Shown here: one piece after another, positions 1 to 8,174 of the stretch | Position numbering within the stretch: the stretch's first letter is position 1 | Layout: the number at the start of each line of letters is the position of its first letter | DNA from: Myroides odoratus DSM 2801 | GTDB lineage: Bacteria > Bacteroidota > Bacteroidia > Flavobacteriales > Flavobacteriaceae | Length of the DNA: 64,000 nt | Reading direction: 5' to 3' | Assembly: GCF_000243275.1 (NCBI RefSeq) | Contig: NZ_CM001437.1 | Location: 2,162,490 to 2,226,489 of the forward strand | The notes under the pieces: generated by a model | What the model saw: the letters and a program-made list of their open reading frames with translations, nothing else | Databases searched by the model: none | What the model was told of the DNA's origin: nothing | Made by a program: the position numbers and the translations under genes

Positions 1-61
1 CTTTACAAGCAACTAATGAAGCTAGAGCTAGACCAGAGGTTAATAATACTCTTTTTTTCAT
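1..61 (-). CDS. Lipoprotein, N-terminal fragment cut by window edge
   Basis: The first 20 codons are visible on the minus strand from an ATG at 61-59. They encode a basic start (MKKR), a hydrophobic stretch and the lipobox SLVAC followed by Lys, so the product is an exported lipoprotein cleaved before the Cys. The function lies outside the window. A TATTTTTG box on the minus strand at 104-97 (pattern TAnnTTTG) sits 36 bases upstream and could be its promoter. The gene is divergent from the SCO gene at 315. Confidence 0.7.
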   Translation of the reverse strand, partial: MKKRVLLTSGLALASLVACK

Positions 62-96
62 TTGTATTTAAGTTTTTACTTTAATTCTAGTTTAAA

Positions 97-104
97 CAAA
101 AATA
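97..104 (-). promoter_or_regulatory. Candidate -7 promoter box for the edge lipoprotein gene
   Basis: Minus-strand TATTTTTG fits the Bacteroidota -7 consensus TAnnTTTG. I see no convincing -33 TTG at the expected spacing, so this is a weak call. The rest of 105-314 holds no gene that I can support. Confidence 0.35.
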
Positions 105-314
105 GAAAATATCTTTTGAGTAATTTCCTTTTGAGGCTATAAATTGAATTTTTAGGAATAAATCTTCTTTTTTGGCGTGATTTACGGTTTTAAAATGCAA
201 AAAAGAAAGGAGTAAAGCATGGAGGATAGTATGGAGGAAAGAAGTGTGGTTTTAAGCTAGCTTTAACGTATTTATAGGTTGGAATTTGTAAGTTTGTAGG
301 AAACTCAAAGTATC

Positions 315-1022
315 ATGTTTCAATTTTTTAAACGCTATAGATATTTCTTTCTATTTTTCTTTTTGATGAGTTGTGGAATTCTCGTTTTGTTTTACAATGC
401 ATTGAAATATAGAAAGAGCTTGCCAGTGTATACACCTTCCATGGTTAATCCAGAAATGGTAGATAGTTTAATTCAACACGAGGCGAATAAGCAAAAACAT
501 CGTATTGCTCCTTTTACTTTTATCAATCAAAATGGAGATACCATTACCAATAAAGATTACGAAGGGCATATTTATATCGCCGATTTCTTCTTTACTACTT
601 GTCCAACCATTTGCCCTATCATGGGTGATAATATGGAGTGGTTACAAGATAAAATCAAAACACTACCGGGGGTGAAGTTACTTTCCCATACCGTTACGCC
701 TGATATTGATAGCGTTCCAGTTTTGAAGGAATACGCTTTGAAGCGCGGAGTAGATGATTCCATTTGGAATTTAGTCACGGGAGATAAACGCGACATTTAC
801 TATATCGCCAGAAATTCGTACTTGGCTGTAAAAACAGGTTCACCAGAGGAGATGTACGACATGGTACATACGGAGAATTTCGTTTTAGTTGATAGTGAAG
901 GACGTATCCGAGGATTTTATGACGGAACGAATTTGAATACCAAGGATCCTGAAAATAAAAATATGGAAGAACTATGGGAAGATATCCAATGGTTGTACCA
1001 ACATGAAAAGGAAACGAAGTAA
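315..1022 (+). CDS. SCO1/SenC-family copper chaperone
   Basis: 235 residues. SCO proteins carry copper and/or reduce the Cu(A) site cysteines during cytochrome oxidase assembly in the periplasm. One N-terminal membrane anchor (about residues 11-28) is followed by a thioredoxin-like domain. The copper ligands of the family are present: C96 and C100 in TTCPTICP, and H185 in VHTENFVLVD about 85 residues later, the normal spacing. The length is typical. It stands alone, followed by a strong terminator at 1043. No oxidase genes are in this window, so the target oxidase is inferred from the family only. Confidence 0.9.
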   Translation: MFQFFKRYRYFFLFFFLMSCGILVLFYNALKYRKSLPVYTPSMVNPEMVDSLIQHEANKQKHRIAPFTFINQNGDTITNKDYEGHIYIADFFFTTCPTICPIMGDNMEWLQDKIKTLPGVKLLSHTVTPDIDSVPVLKEYALKRGVDDSIWNLVTGDKRDIYYIARNSYLAVKTGSPEEMYDMVHTENFVLVDSEGRIRGFYDGTNLNTKDPENKNMEELWEDIQWLYQHEKETK

Positions 1023-1042
1023 ACGAATAACAAGAATAGAAG

Positions 1043-1074
1043 AAAGCCATGCTGAGAAAATAGCATGGCTTTTT
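1043..1074 (+). terminator. Terminator after the SCO gene
   Basis: An 11-bp perfect stem (left arm 1043-1053, right arm 1062-1072) running into a T tract, 21 bases past the SCO stop codon. Confidence 0.8.
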
Positions 1075-1179
1075 CAGTTTTACCAAAATCCTAGTCTACA
1101 ACGCAGATTCAAGACGTTGACTTAGTAGTATTTGGACTAATTAATCCTTAAATTATGTTCGAATTCTTTTTTTATTGCT

Positions 1180-1187
1180 TATTTTTG
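1180..1187 (+). promoter_or_regulatory. Candidate -7 promoter box of the feo operon
   Basis: TATTTTTG followed by CA is a good match to the Bacteroidota -7 box. It lies inside the longest feoA reading frame (which opens at 1155). This argues that translation starts downstream, at the GTG at 1212. The -33 side is weak. Confidence 0.5.
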
Positions 1188-1211
1188 CAATGTGAATTAA
1201 ATCTAAATAAG

Positions 1212-1451
1212 GTGAATACAACATTAGACTTATTGAAAAGAAATGAAAAGGGCGTAATTGCTGATTTTGACATGCATAAAGTTCCTTTAAAATTATTAGA
1301 AATGGGATGTTTACCAGGTAATGCTGTTGAGCTTTTGGAAGTTGCTCCATTAGGAGATCCAATTTATTTCTGTATCAATGATACACATCTATCAATTCGC
1401 AAGGAATTAGCGAGAGAAATTGTAGTGAGCCTAGAAGGCGATTTGAAGTAA
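1212..1451 (+). CDS. feoA: FeoA, ferrous iron transport protein A
   Basis: 79 residues from the GTG at 1212, a small SH3-like cytosolic protein that supports FeoB-driven Fe(II) uptake. The FeoA core is visible: an LLEMG turn followed by a G-NAVELLEVAPLGDP strand region and a C-terminal ELAREIVV segment. The frame is open back to an ATG at 1155, but that would add a 19-residue Phe-rich tail not usual in FeoA and would place a promoter-like TATTTTTG inside the gene, so I prefer the GTG. feoB follows after 15 bases, so the two are co-transcribed. The start choice is inference; the family call is firm. Confidence 0.85.
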   Translation: MNTTLDLLKRNEKGVIADFDMHKVPLKLLEMGCLPGNAVELLEVAPLGDPIYFCINDTHLSIRKELAREIVVSLEGDLK

Positions 1452-1466
1452 GATTAGTAGAACCAA

Positions 1467-3578
1467 TTGATGAAAAAAGATATTAAAGTTGCCCTAATAG
1501 GTAATCCTAACGTAGGTAAAACCTCTGTATTCAATGCCTTAACAGGTTTAAATCACAAAATCGGGAACTATCCTGGTATTACCGTTGATAAAAAATCAGG
1601 TACAACAAAGTTAAATGATGAGGTAACCGCTACCATCATCGACTTACCTGGAACCTATAGTATCAATGCCAGCTCAGAAGATGAGCGTATTGTGTTGGAT
1701 TTATTGTTTGATTCAACCAATGAAGACTATCCCGATGTAGCGATTGTCGTTGCTGAAATCGAAAACTTAAAGCGAAATTTACTGCTATTTACCCAAGTGA
1801 AAGAATTGGGATTCCCTACGGTTTTAGCCATTAATATGGCGGATCACATGGATGAAAAGGGAATTAGCATTCAAGTTGCTGCCTTAGAAAAGAAACTCAA
1901 TACTAAAATTGTTTTGATGAGTGCCAAGAAGAAATTGGGTATTCAAGAATTAAAACAAGCTGTATTAGATTATAAAAATTATTCCATCGAACCTTGTCTG
2001 AATGCAACAGACGTCGATCCAGCATTCTTTGGAAAATTAGCCTTGACTTTCTCGAATTTATCTGTATTCAAGTTATGGATGATTTATTCGCAAGATATTA
2101 CCATTGGAAATATTGGGAAGAAAGACATCGAGGCTAAAGGCATTCACTTGTCAGATAATGAAATAAAAAAATTACAACATAAGAAGACGATTAAGCGCTA
2201 TCAGTTTATTAATGATACGCTGAAAGAAACGTATACACGTGATACAACAAAAGCAACGGGACTTCGCACGAAAGTAGATCGAATCTTAACGCATAAAGTG
2301 TACGGGTATTTGATTTTCTTCGGAATCATGATGTTGGTTTTTCAAGCAATTTTTGAATGGTCGAGTATTCCAATGGATTGGATTGATGAGCAATTCTCAA
2401 ATTTAGGTTCATGGGTACATGAAGTAATGGAACCAGGTAAACTAACGGATTTAATAGCCGATGGTATTGTGCCAGGAATTGGGGGAGTAATGCCGTTTAT
2501 TCCGCAGATTGCTATCCTATTCATGTTTATCTCTATTCTAGAAGAGACAGGCTATATGAGTCGTGTAGTATTCTTGATGGATAAATTAATGCGTCCTTTT
2601 GGATTGAGTGGAAAATCAGTAGTGCCTTTGATCTCAGGAAATGCTTGTGCTATTCCGGCGATTATGTCTGCGCGTAATATCGAGAATCCCAAAGAGCGAT
2701 TGATTACCATCTTAGTAACGCCATTTACAACGTGTTCTGCCCGTATTCCGGTATATATTATCATCATTGCTTTAGTAATCCCAGAAACGCGTTTATTTGG
2801 GTTCTTGAGCTTGCAAGGATTGACCTTAACGTTGTTCTATTTCATCGGATTCTTAGCAGCACTTGTGTCATCTTGGGCGCTGAGCAAGTACATCAAAAGC
2901 GAACGCAAATCGTATTTTGTGATTGAGATGCCGAATTACCGTACGCCTATTATCAAAAACGTAGTGGCGAATATGTACGAAAAAACAAAGGCTTTCGTTG
3001 TGGGAGCTGGAAAGATTATTTTCGTACTGTCAATCATTATATGGTTCTTAGGTGCACATGGTCCTGGAGATAAATTTGAAAATGCAGAAGAGCACATGGC
3101 TCAAATGCACCAAGATAAAGAAGTATCAGAAGAGGAAATGAGTGAGTATGTGGCAAGTTACCGCTTAGAAAACTCGTATATTGGTATATTAGGTAAATCA
3201 ATTGAACCTGTAATCAAACCTTTGGGGTATGATTGGAAAGTGGGAATTGCAGTATTGTCTTCTTTTGTAGGACGTGAGATTTTTGTCGGTGTTTTAGGAA
3301 CGATCTACAATGTTGGATCGGGAGATGAAAACGACGAAGATGGACGTATCAAACAAAAAATGGCTGCTGAGATTTGGCCAGATACTGGCGAAAAAGTATT
3401 TACCCTAGCAAGTGGAGTGTCCTTGATGTTTTTCTATGCTTTCGCGATGCAGTGTACTGCTACAGTAGCAATTGTACGAAGAGAAACAAAATCTTGGAAA
3501 TGGACCATTTATCAATTGGTCTTTATGACGGTTCTCGCTTATGTGGCAGCGTTTATAGCCTATCAACTCTTAAAGTAA
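1467..3578 (+). CDS. feoB: FeoB, ferrous iron transporter
   Basis: 703 residues. FeoB imports Fe(II) across the inner membrane and has a cytosolic G domain. G motifs are clear: GNPNVGKTS (residues 12-20, P-loop), DLPGTY (59-64) and NMAD (123-126, guanine specificity). The membrane half starts near residue 275 and includes the family gate signature around the SGNACAIPA segment, with further helices to the C-terminus. It is somewhat shorter than the ~770 residues of the E. coli protein, as is common in Bacteroidota. It lies between feoA and a small Cys-rich partner gene, with 15- and 5-base gaps. An iron-responsive promoter would be expected from the family, but I saw no clear Fur box. Confidence 0.95.
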   Translation: MMKKDIKVALIGNPNVGKTSVFNALTGLNHKIGNYPGITVDKKSGTTKLNDEVTATIIDLPGTYSINASSEDERIVLDLLFDSTNEDYPDVAIVVAEIENLKRNLLLFTQVKELGFPTVLAINMADHMDEKGISIQVAALEKKLNTKIVLMSAKKKLGIQELKQAVLDYKNYSIEPCLNATDVDPAFFGKLALTFSNLSVFKLWMIYSQDITIGNIGKKDIEAKGIHLSDNEIKKLQHKKTIKRYQFINDTLKETYTRDTTKATGLRTKVDRILTHKVYGYLIFFGIMMLVFQAIFEWSSIPMDWIDEQFSNLGSWVHEVMEPGKLTDLIADGIVPGIGGVMPFIPQIAILFMFISILEETGYMSRVVFLMDKLMRPFGLSGKSVVPLISGNACAIPAIMSARNIENPKERLITILVTPFTTCSARIPVYIIIIALVIPETRLFGFLSLQGLTLTLFYFIGFLAALVSSWALSKYIKSERKSYFVIEMPNYRTPIIKNVVANMYEKTKAFVVGAGKIIFVLSIIIWFLGAHGPGDKFENAEEHMAQMHQDKEVSEEEMSEYVASYRLENSYIGILGKSIEPVIKPLGYDWKVGIAVLSSFVGREIFVGVLGTIYNVGSGDENDEDGRIKQKMAAEIWPDTGEKVFTLASGVSLMFFYAFAMQCTATVAIVRRETKSWKWTIYQLVFMTVLAYVAAFIAYQLLK

Positions 3579-3583
3579 AGTAG

Positions 3584-3718
3584 ATGGATTACCAAGAGAT
3601 TATCGTTTATGGTTTATTGCTTTTTGCCATTGGTTATTTTATTAAAAAAAGCTTTGGAAAGAAAAGTAACAAAAAAGGTGGAGGCTCTTGTGGGAGCGGA
3701 AACTGTGGATGTTCGTAA
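3584..3718 (+). CDS. FeoB-associated small Cys-rich membrane protein
   Basis: A 44-residue gene starting with ATG at 3584, five bases after the feoB stop. It has a single hydrophobic helix (about residues 6-20), then a Lys/Ser/Gly linker and a Cys-rich tail ending GSCGSGNCGCS. Small proteins of this build (one membrane helix, then a CxxxxCxC-type tail) directly after feoB are a recognised family, thought to assist or regulate FeoB in the way FeoC does in enterobacteria. The role is inferred from position and composition. It is the last gene of the feo operon; a terminator follows at 3759. Confidence 0.8.
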   Translation: MDYQEIIVYGLLLFAIGYFIKKSFGKKSNKKGGGSCGSGNCGCS

Positions 3719-3758
3719 CGCAATTTAGTACCTTACAGAGGTAAGTAAATAAAAATAG

Positions 3759-3800
3759 AAAAGCATCAATAGACTTGAGTTTATTGCTGCTTTTTTTTTT
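3759..3800 (+). terminator. Terminator of the feo operon
   Basis: An imperfect stem (AAAAGCA at 3759-3765 with TGCTTTT at 3787-3793, plus an inner CAATA/TATTG pairing) followed by a run of ten or more T. Confidence 0.75.
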
Positions 3801-3899
3801 GTGCACCTGGTTACGGTAATTTAGTTGTAATTTTTAAATTAAGATAAATTTCGAAAATCTTTTGTTTGCAATTAAGTATTGGTGCTTGTTTTTATTCAC

Positions 3900-4445
3900 T
3901 TATTTTTTAATAATTATTTCTTTACCTGATTCTTCAACAATAATTATATTTTCAGTTTTTTGATCAAGTTTTAAAGTAATCTCAGAAACTTTATTATAAA
4001 ATAAATCCTTTGATTGATACGCTTTTTCTAATAAATCTAAATCATAGGAAACTAAATTCTTATCGCTATTGAATTTCATTATTTCTTTAAACGTAATTAA
4101 TTCATTAACATCTAAATTTTTTTGTACTTCAATTAAATTTTCGGCGATATATACATTCTTTAAGTCTTCTAATTGTAAATGATCGCCCTTATAAGGGGTA
4201 AGGTTAATTCTATCTGGGGCAGTTTCTAGTTTTTTGACTTCTATAACACATAAACCACTTGTCCCTGTACAACCACTTAACCAAAACCATCTATTTTCCA
4301 TGTTTTTATATAAATATGTTCCAGGTTTAGCAGGTAAATCTAAGGTTGAATTATTATTTGATACTAATTCTTTTTCTTCTGTTTCACAAGAGATAAAAGA
4401 AATTGTGCATAAAAGCAGTCCTAAACAAAAAAAGTTTTTTCTCAT
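3900..4445 (-). CDS. Lipoprotein of unknown function sharing a module with its neighbour
   Basis: 181 residues with a lipoprotein signal: basic MRKN start, hydrophobic core and lipobox SFISC followed by acidic residues. No known domain is recognised. The C-terminal third (MKFN, then a YDLDLLEKA segment, then an acidic/Ile-rich tail) resembles the middle of the upstream neighbour at 4457-5218, which has MKFN followed by LDIDLLKK. The two genes are 11 bases apart and probably one transcript. Base composition is very AT-rich compared with the flanking feo and nuo genes, which hints at an accessory region. Confidence 0.65.
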   Translation of the reverse strand: MRKNFFCLGLLLCTISFISCETEEKELVSNNNSTLDLPAKPGTYLYKNMENRWFWLSGCTGTSGLCVIEVKKLETAPDRINLTPYKGDHLQLEDLKNVYIAENLIEVQKNLDVNELITFKEIMKFNSDKNLVSYDLDLLEKAYQSKDLFYNKVSEITLKLDQKTENIIIVEESGKEIIIKK

Positions 4446-4456
4446 TTTATATAATT

Positions 4457-5218
4457 TTAATTGTATTTTTTTAAAAGTAATTTTAGATTTTCTTCTGTGA
4501 AAAAATTCATATCCATTTTTAATTTAATTGTTTTGCCATGTTTCCTATAAAAGACATAGGGAAAACCATCAGTTTTATCACTGTATTCTGGAAGTAGTTG
4601 TTTTACTATATCTTCTGAATTAAAGAAAATATTCCAATTCTTATTAAGAAAACCAAAATTTGAATATGCAGTTCCTTTTTTATAATTTTCAAGAATGATA
4701 GATGATTGTGGAAAAAGAGCCACTAATTTTACATCACTACTAGATAAGTTATTTAAAGTTTTGAAAAATTCTAAACAATGCCCACACCTTAAGGATGTAA
4801 TTACAAACAAACCATCCCATGATTCTATTTCACTTAAAGGAATTTCTTCATTAGAAGTATTAGTGAAATAATTATTTATTAATGCTTCTTCTTCACCGAC
4901 TTCATTGATTATTGCGATATAATCTACATTACTACCCAAATCTTTAGTGAAGTTTACAATGTAATTTTTAAACTCTTTTTTACTTCCCTTTTTTAATAAA
5001 TCTATATCTAATGATGATAGTATGCCTTGCTCATTAAACTTCATTACATTAATAAAAGAGTCAATTTCTGTTTTGTTTAAATTATTAAGTAGCAGAGGGA
5101 ATCTTTTTTCTATATATGTATATTTAGTCTCGTAGTCGATATTTGTTTTTTTTTCTTTTACACAAGCTGTAAAAAGCAAACAAATTATTGCTATTCTCAT
5201 TATTTTTAATAAATGCAT
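4457..5218 (-). CDS. Thioredoxin-like lipoprotein with a CGHC motif
   Basis: 253 residues. An N-terminal lipoprotein signal ends in the lipobox LLFTAC followed by VKEKK. The C-terminal half (about residues 130-250) looks like a thioredoxin fold: a VITSLRCGHCLEFF strand-loop-helix with a CxxC, and a late GFPYVFY segment resembling the cis-Pro loop. This suggests a periplasm-facing thiol reductase or peroxiredoxin-type protein; the substrate is unknown. Residues about 45-115 share the MKFN / DLL module with the downstream gene. An ATG six codons in (at 5200) is an alternative start but would leave a short signal peptide. Confidence 0.65.
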   Translation of the reverse strand: MHLLKIMRIAIICLLFTACVKEKKTNIDYETKYTYIEKRFPLLLNNLNKTEIDSFINVMKFNEQGILSSLDIDLLKKGSKKEFKNYIVNFTKDLGSNVDYIAIINEVGEEEALINNYFTNTSNEEIPLSEIESWDGLFVITSLRCGHCLEFFKTLNNLSSSDVKLVALFPQSSIILENYKKGTAYSNFGFLNKNWNIFFNSEDIVKQLLPEYSDKTDGFPYVFYRKHGKTIKLKMDMNFFTEENLKLLLKKYN

Positions 5219-5274
5219 ATAGTAAAATAGTCTATGTTAGTTTTTTTATATTAGATTGTGATTAAAGCTTATTT

Positions 5275-5421
5275 TTAATTACACTGGATGAAGAAAATAA
5301 GTGCATTGCTGCTTTGTGCGTAAGAGACAAAATTGGGATTTAGGTCATACAACTCTTGTAACAAGGTTATGTTGTGGCTATCGTTTTTGGATAGCATGCT
5401 GGGTTGAGGTTTTGTGCTCAT
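5275..5421 (-). pseudogene. Truncated copy of the small orphan gene at 5790-6035
   Basis: A 48-codon frame starting with ATG at 5421 aligns end to end with the first part of the orphan protein at 5790-6035. Both begin MSTKPQ, both have a ND-HN-LLQ-L core, both continue NPNF-SYA-S and end near AL-FF. The copy then stops early (TAA at 5277-5275), losing the C-terminal ~33 residues. Both lie on the same strand about 600 bases apart, so this is most simply an old tandem duplication, one copy being decayed or shortened. It is below the usual length for a confident gene call. Confidence 0.6.
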
Positions 5422-5789
5422 AAATGTTATTGTTTTAAGAATGATATGAAAAACCGTGAGGTTTAGGTGTCCTATGCCAATAACAGCATTGCAGTTGTTT
5501 CCAAGTATGCCACCTTGTCTTACGGAAGTATCTTTTAGAAGTATAATGTTATTGTTTAGGAATTTTAAATATACTATGTATTTCGTTTTTTTAATTAGTT
5601 AATGTGTTGTTTTTTAGGTGGTTATTTGAATTTTGAATGAGATTGTTGATTTAGATTTGTTTTGTGTATTTTACCAATGAGACATATCAATGAGATAATA
5701 AAGGGGTGACTAATGACGAAATAGAAAAGCAGTAGCAAACCAAGTTTGTTACTGCTTTTTTAATTATGAAAAATAGTTTAGTTGAACCC
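5422..5789. other. Intergenic stretch of 368 bases
   Basis: It contains no gene that I can support. The first ~120 bases may be the diverged upstream flank of the truncated copy, with weak resemblance to 6036-6140. The end carries the hairpin at 5725-5760. Confidence 0.5.
5725..5760 (-). terminator. Terminator below the orphan gene
   Basis: A 15-bp stem with one G-T pair (5725-5739 with 5745-5759). On the minus strand it ends in a T-rich tract just past the stop codon of the gene at 5790-6035. A T run on the plus strand could make it bidirectional. Confidence 0.65.
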
Positions 5790-6035
5790 TTAAGTTCTGG
5801 GGTGTTTTAGATTTTGTAGTGCATGGACTAACTCTAGCACACCTTGTACATCTTCTGTATTTAGTGCAAAGTCATCATTTTGTTGTGTGCAATTGTGCAG
5901 ATAGAAAAAGAAAAGTGCCTTAATGCTTGCTGCATAAGAGGCAAAGTTGGGATTGTGGTTAAACAATTGTTGCAAAAGAGAAAGATTGTGCCAGTCATTG
6001 GCTGAAATGACACGATGTTGGGGTTTTGTACTCAT
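5790..6035 (-). CDS. Small orphan protein, 81 residues
   Basis: Predicted from the ATG at 6035 (MSTKPQHR). The frame stays open upstream to a GTG at 6134, but similarity with the truncated copy at 5275-5421 begins exactly at this Met, which supports the start. There is no signal peptide and no recognised domain. The sequence is rich in Asn, His, Gln and Leu, with a FFFYLHNC stretch in the middle and an amphipathic C-terminus. It is followed by a good terminator. The existence of a paralogous remnant suggests that it once was, or still is, a protein-coding family. Function unknown. Confidence 0.5.
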   Translation of the reverse strand: MSTKPQHRVISANDWHNLSLLQQLFNHNPNFASYAASIKALFFFYLHNCTQQNDDFALNTEDVQGVLELVHALQNLKHPRT

Positions 6036-6284
6036 AAGTTGTGATTTAAATAACCCAGATACCCCCGTGATGGAACTTGTGTACCAAGCATGTGTTGTGC
6101 TGGTTAGATTGTGTACAAGTACCAAAGAGGTCACTGGTATTATAGTAAGTTAAAAAGTTAATGTTGAGAGCACTAAAATAGATTTTTTTTAGTATAAAAA
6201 TTAACTTAAGTTGTTGTAAATCTGTGTTTTATTTGTTTTGTGAACGAGATTTTTGGTTGTTGTTTGAATTGTTGATTTGGAGGA

Positions 6285-6539
6285 GAGGGTGAGGGGGCGA
6301 GAATGGTGAGGAGGTGTGAATGGTGAGGAGGTGTGAATGGTGAGGAGGTGTGAATGGTGAGGGGGTGTGAATGGTGAGGGGGTGTGAAGGTGAGGTGATG
6401 AGAAGGTGAGGTGATGAGAAGGTGAGGCGATTAGAGGGTGAGGCGATTAGAGGGTGAGGCGATTAGAGGGTGAGGCTATTAGAGGGTGAGGCGATGAGAA
6501 GGTGAGGTGATGAGAAGGTGAGGCGATGAGGAGGTGAGG
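6285..6539. repeat. G-rich 17-bp/16-bp tandem repeat array
   Basis: About 15 tandem units. After a first 16-base unit come five 17-base units of the form AATGGTGAGGnGGTGTG. Nine 16-base units of the form AnGGTGAGGnGATnAG then run to about 6530, with a partial unit at the end. The plus strand is almost free of C, so the array is strongly strand-asymmetric. There are no spacers, so it is not a CRISPR array. No coding frame is supported through it. It lies downstream of nuoN and upstream of the orphan gene. Confidence 0.9.
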
Positions 6540-6676
6540 TTTGTTGTTTGCTATTTGTGAAGTCGCGAGGCGATGAGATGTAGAGCCCCGTAGTGGCAAA
6601 TGGCAATTTGCCAAGTAACAAGATCAATTATAAAAAAAAGAGGGTGAACCGTCAACTGCCAACCGTTCACCGTAAA
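6540..6676. other. Non-coding stretch with small inverted repeats
   Basis: It contains GGCAA-T-TTGCC near 6602-6612 and GGTGAAC (6643-6649) paired with GTTCACC (6665-6671) around a GTCAACTGCC core. No gene is seen. With the tandem array it forms part of a 711-base gap between the orphan gene and nuoN. Confidence 0.5.
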
Positions 6677-6712
6677 CAAAAAAAGACCAAGTATCCAGAT
6701 GAATACTTGGTC
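6677..6712 (-). terminator. Terminator of the nuo operon
   Basis: A 10-bp perfect stem GACCAAGTAT (6685-6694) / ATACTTGGTC (6703-6712), with an A run at 6677-6684 that becomes a T tract on the minus strand. It lies 34 bases past the nuoN stop. Confidence 0.85.
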
Positions 6713-6746
6713 TTCGGTAATTTATTGAATTGTTATTTATTTGTTC

Positions 6747-8126
6747 TTAGTTGAATAATCCCAGTACTAATGATGGGAATAAACCAAATACTACAACAGC
6801 AGCAACAGCGATTAAACCTACGATTTTGTAAGATAAAGGCACTTGAATTGTTGTTGTTTCTTCTTCCTCTTCTTGTTTGGTAAACATCAAGATGATAATT
6901 TTCAGGTAGTAGTAAATACTGATGAAAGAGTTAATCACCCCAAAGATGACTAAAGTGATGAATCCGTTTTTCACTGCTTCTGTGAATAAGAAGAATTTTC
7001 CGAAGAAACCAGCGAAGATTGGAATACCTCCCATAGATAATAACGCAACAGACAAGATAACCGCTAAAAGGGGGTTAGATTTGCCTAATCCTTTGAAGTT
7101 ATTGATGTGTTCGTTATCTTTTCCTTTAGTTACAATGGTTAATACCGTAAAAGCGGCAATACCTGCGAATGCGTATGATGTAGCGTAGTAGAATAGGTTT
7201 GGTGTTGCGCTACCTAATGCTGTTAAAGCCATCATCATAAAACCAGCATGTGAAATACCAGAGTATGCCAATAAACGCTTCATATTATCTTGACGTAACG
7301 CCATGATGTTACCTACAGTCATCGTTAAGATTGCAATGACAACAATAGCAGTAGTGTAGTGTGAAGGCATTTGGTGTAACAAGTTAATCGATACTTTATA
7401 CAAAGTGGCAACCGCTGTTACTTTTACCAACGTACTCATCATTGCCGTTGTTAAGTTTGGTGCCCCTTGGTATACGTCCGGTGCCCAGAAGTGGAAAGGT
7501 ACAGCTGCGATTTTGAAAAGCATACCGATAATAACCATCGTCACTCCTAATGCATACCAAACAGGCATTGGATTACTTGTCGTTAATTGGGTGATTTGAG
7601 CCAAATCAAAAGACCCTGTTGCTCCGTAAATCAAAGCAATTCCGAATAGAACTACTCCAGAAGCAAAAGATCCTAATAAGAAATATTTCATGGCAGACTC
7701 GTTACTCTTGATGTTGGTACGATCTGATCCACAAAGAATGTATAGGGTGATAGAAAGAATTTCTAATCCCACGAAAAACATCGCCATATTTCCAAAACTC
7801 ACCATGGAAATCGCTCCCATCAGCAAGAATAACTTTAAAGAAATATAGTCTGATATTTTAGAAAATTGCGTTTGATAAAAGTCTTTACTCAAAGCAACTA
7901 ACAAAATAGTTAATGCAATAAATAAAGAAGTAAAGGCACTAGAAAACTTAGTAGTCACAATCATATTGTTGTAATGGGCTTCCACCACATCAATTGTACA
8001 AAGCGTGTAACCCAGAATTCCCAGTAGTCCTACAATCGTTAACGGGATGATTAATTTTCTCAAATTAATGATCTCTGCTAGTAGAACGATAACCGCTAAT
8101 ACTCCAACTGCTATTAATGTATTCAT
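6747..8126 (-). CDS. nuoN: NADH-quinone oxidoreductase subunit N
   Basis: 459 residues, one of the three antiporter-like proton-pumping subunits of complex I in the inner membrane. Many transmembrane helices are visible. The conserved middle region holds the FHFWAPDVYQGAP segment and the later RLLAYSGISHAGF segment typical of Mrp/Nuo antiporter-type subunits. An acidic run (QEEEEE) lies in a loop near the C-terminus, before the last helix. It is the last gene of the nuoA-N operon; a terminator follows 34 bases after the stop. Confidence 0.95.
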   Translation of the reverse strand: MNTLIAVGVLAVIVLLAEIINLRKLIIPLTIVGLLGILGYTLCTIDVVEAHYNNMIVTTKFSSAFTSLFIALTILLVALSKDFYQTQFSKISDYISLKLFLLMGAISMVSFGNMAMFFVGLEILSITLYILCGSDRTNIKSNESAMKYFLLGSFASGVVLFGIALIYGATGSFDLAQITQLTTSNPMPVWYALGVTMVIIGMLFKIAAVPFHFWAPDVYQGAPNLTTAMMSTLVKVTAVATLYKVSINLLHQMPSHYTTAIVVIAILTMTVGNIMALRQDNMKRLLAYSGISHAGFMMMALTALGSATPNLFYYATSYAFAGIAAFTVLTIVTKGKDNEHINNFKGLGKSNPLLAVILSVALLSMGGIPIFAGFFGKFFLFTEAVKNGFITLVIFGVINSFISIYYYLKIIILMFTKQEEEEETTTIQVPLSYKIVGLIAVAAVVVFGLFPSLVLGLFN

Positions 8127-8174
8127 CTTTTATATTTTGGAATTATGGCTTCAGAATAAGCTGAATCTCAATTG

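Noticed and set aside
5422..5720. A full-length second copy of the orphan gene upstream flank
   Set aside because: Similarity to 6036-6140 is too weak to claim beyond the 48-codon part.
6285..6539. CRISPR array
   Set aside because: Units are contiguous with no unique spacers, 16-17 bases long, and no cas genes are nearby.
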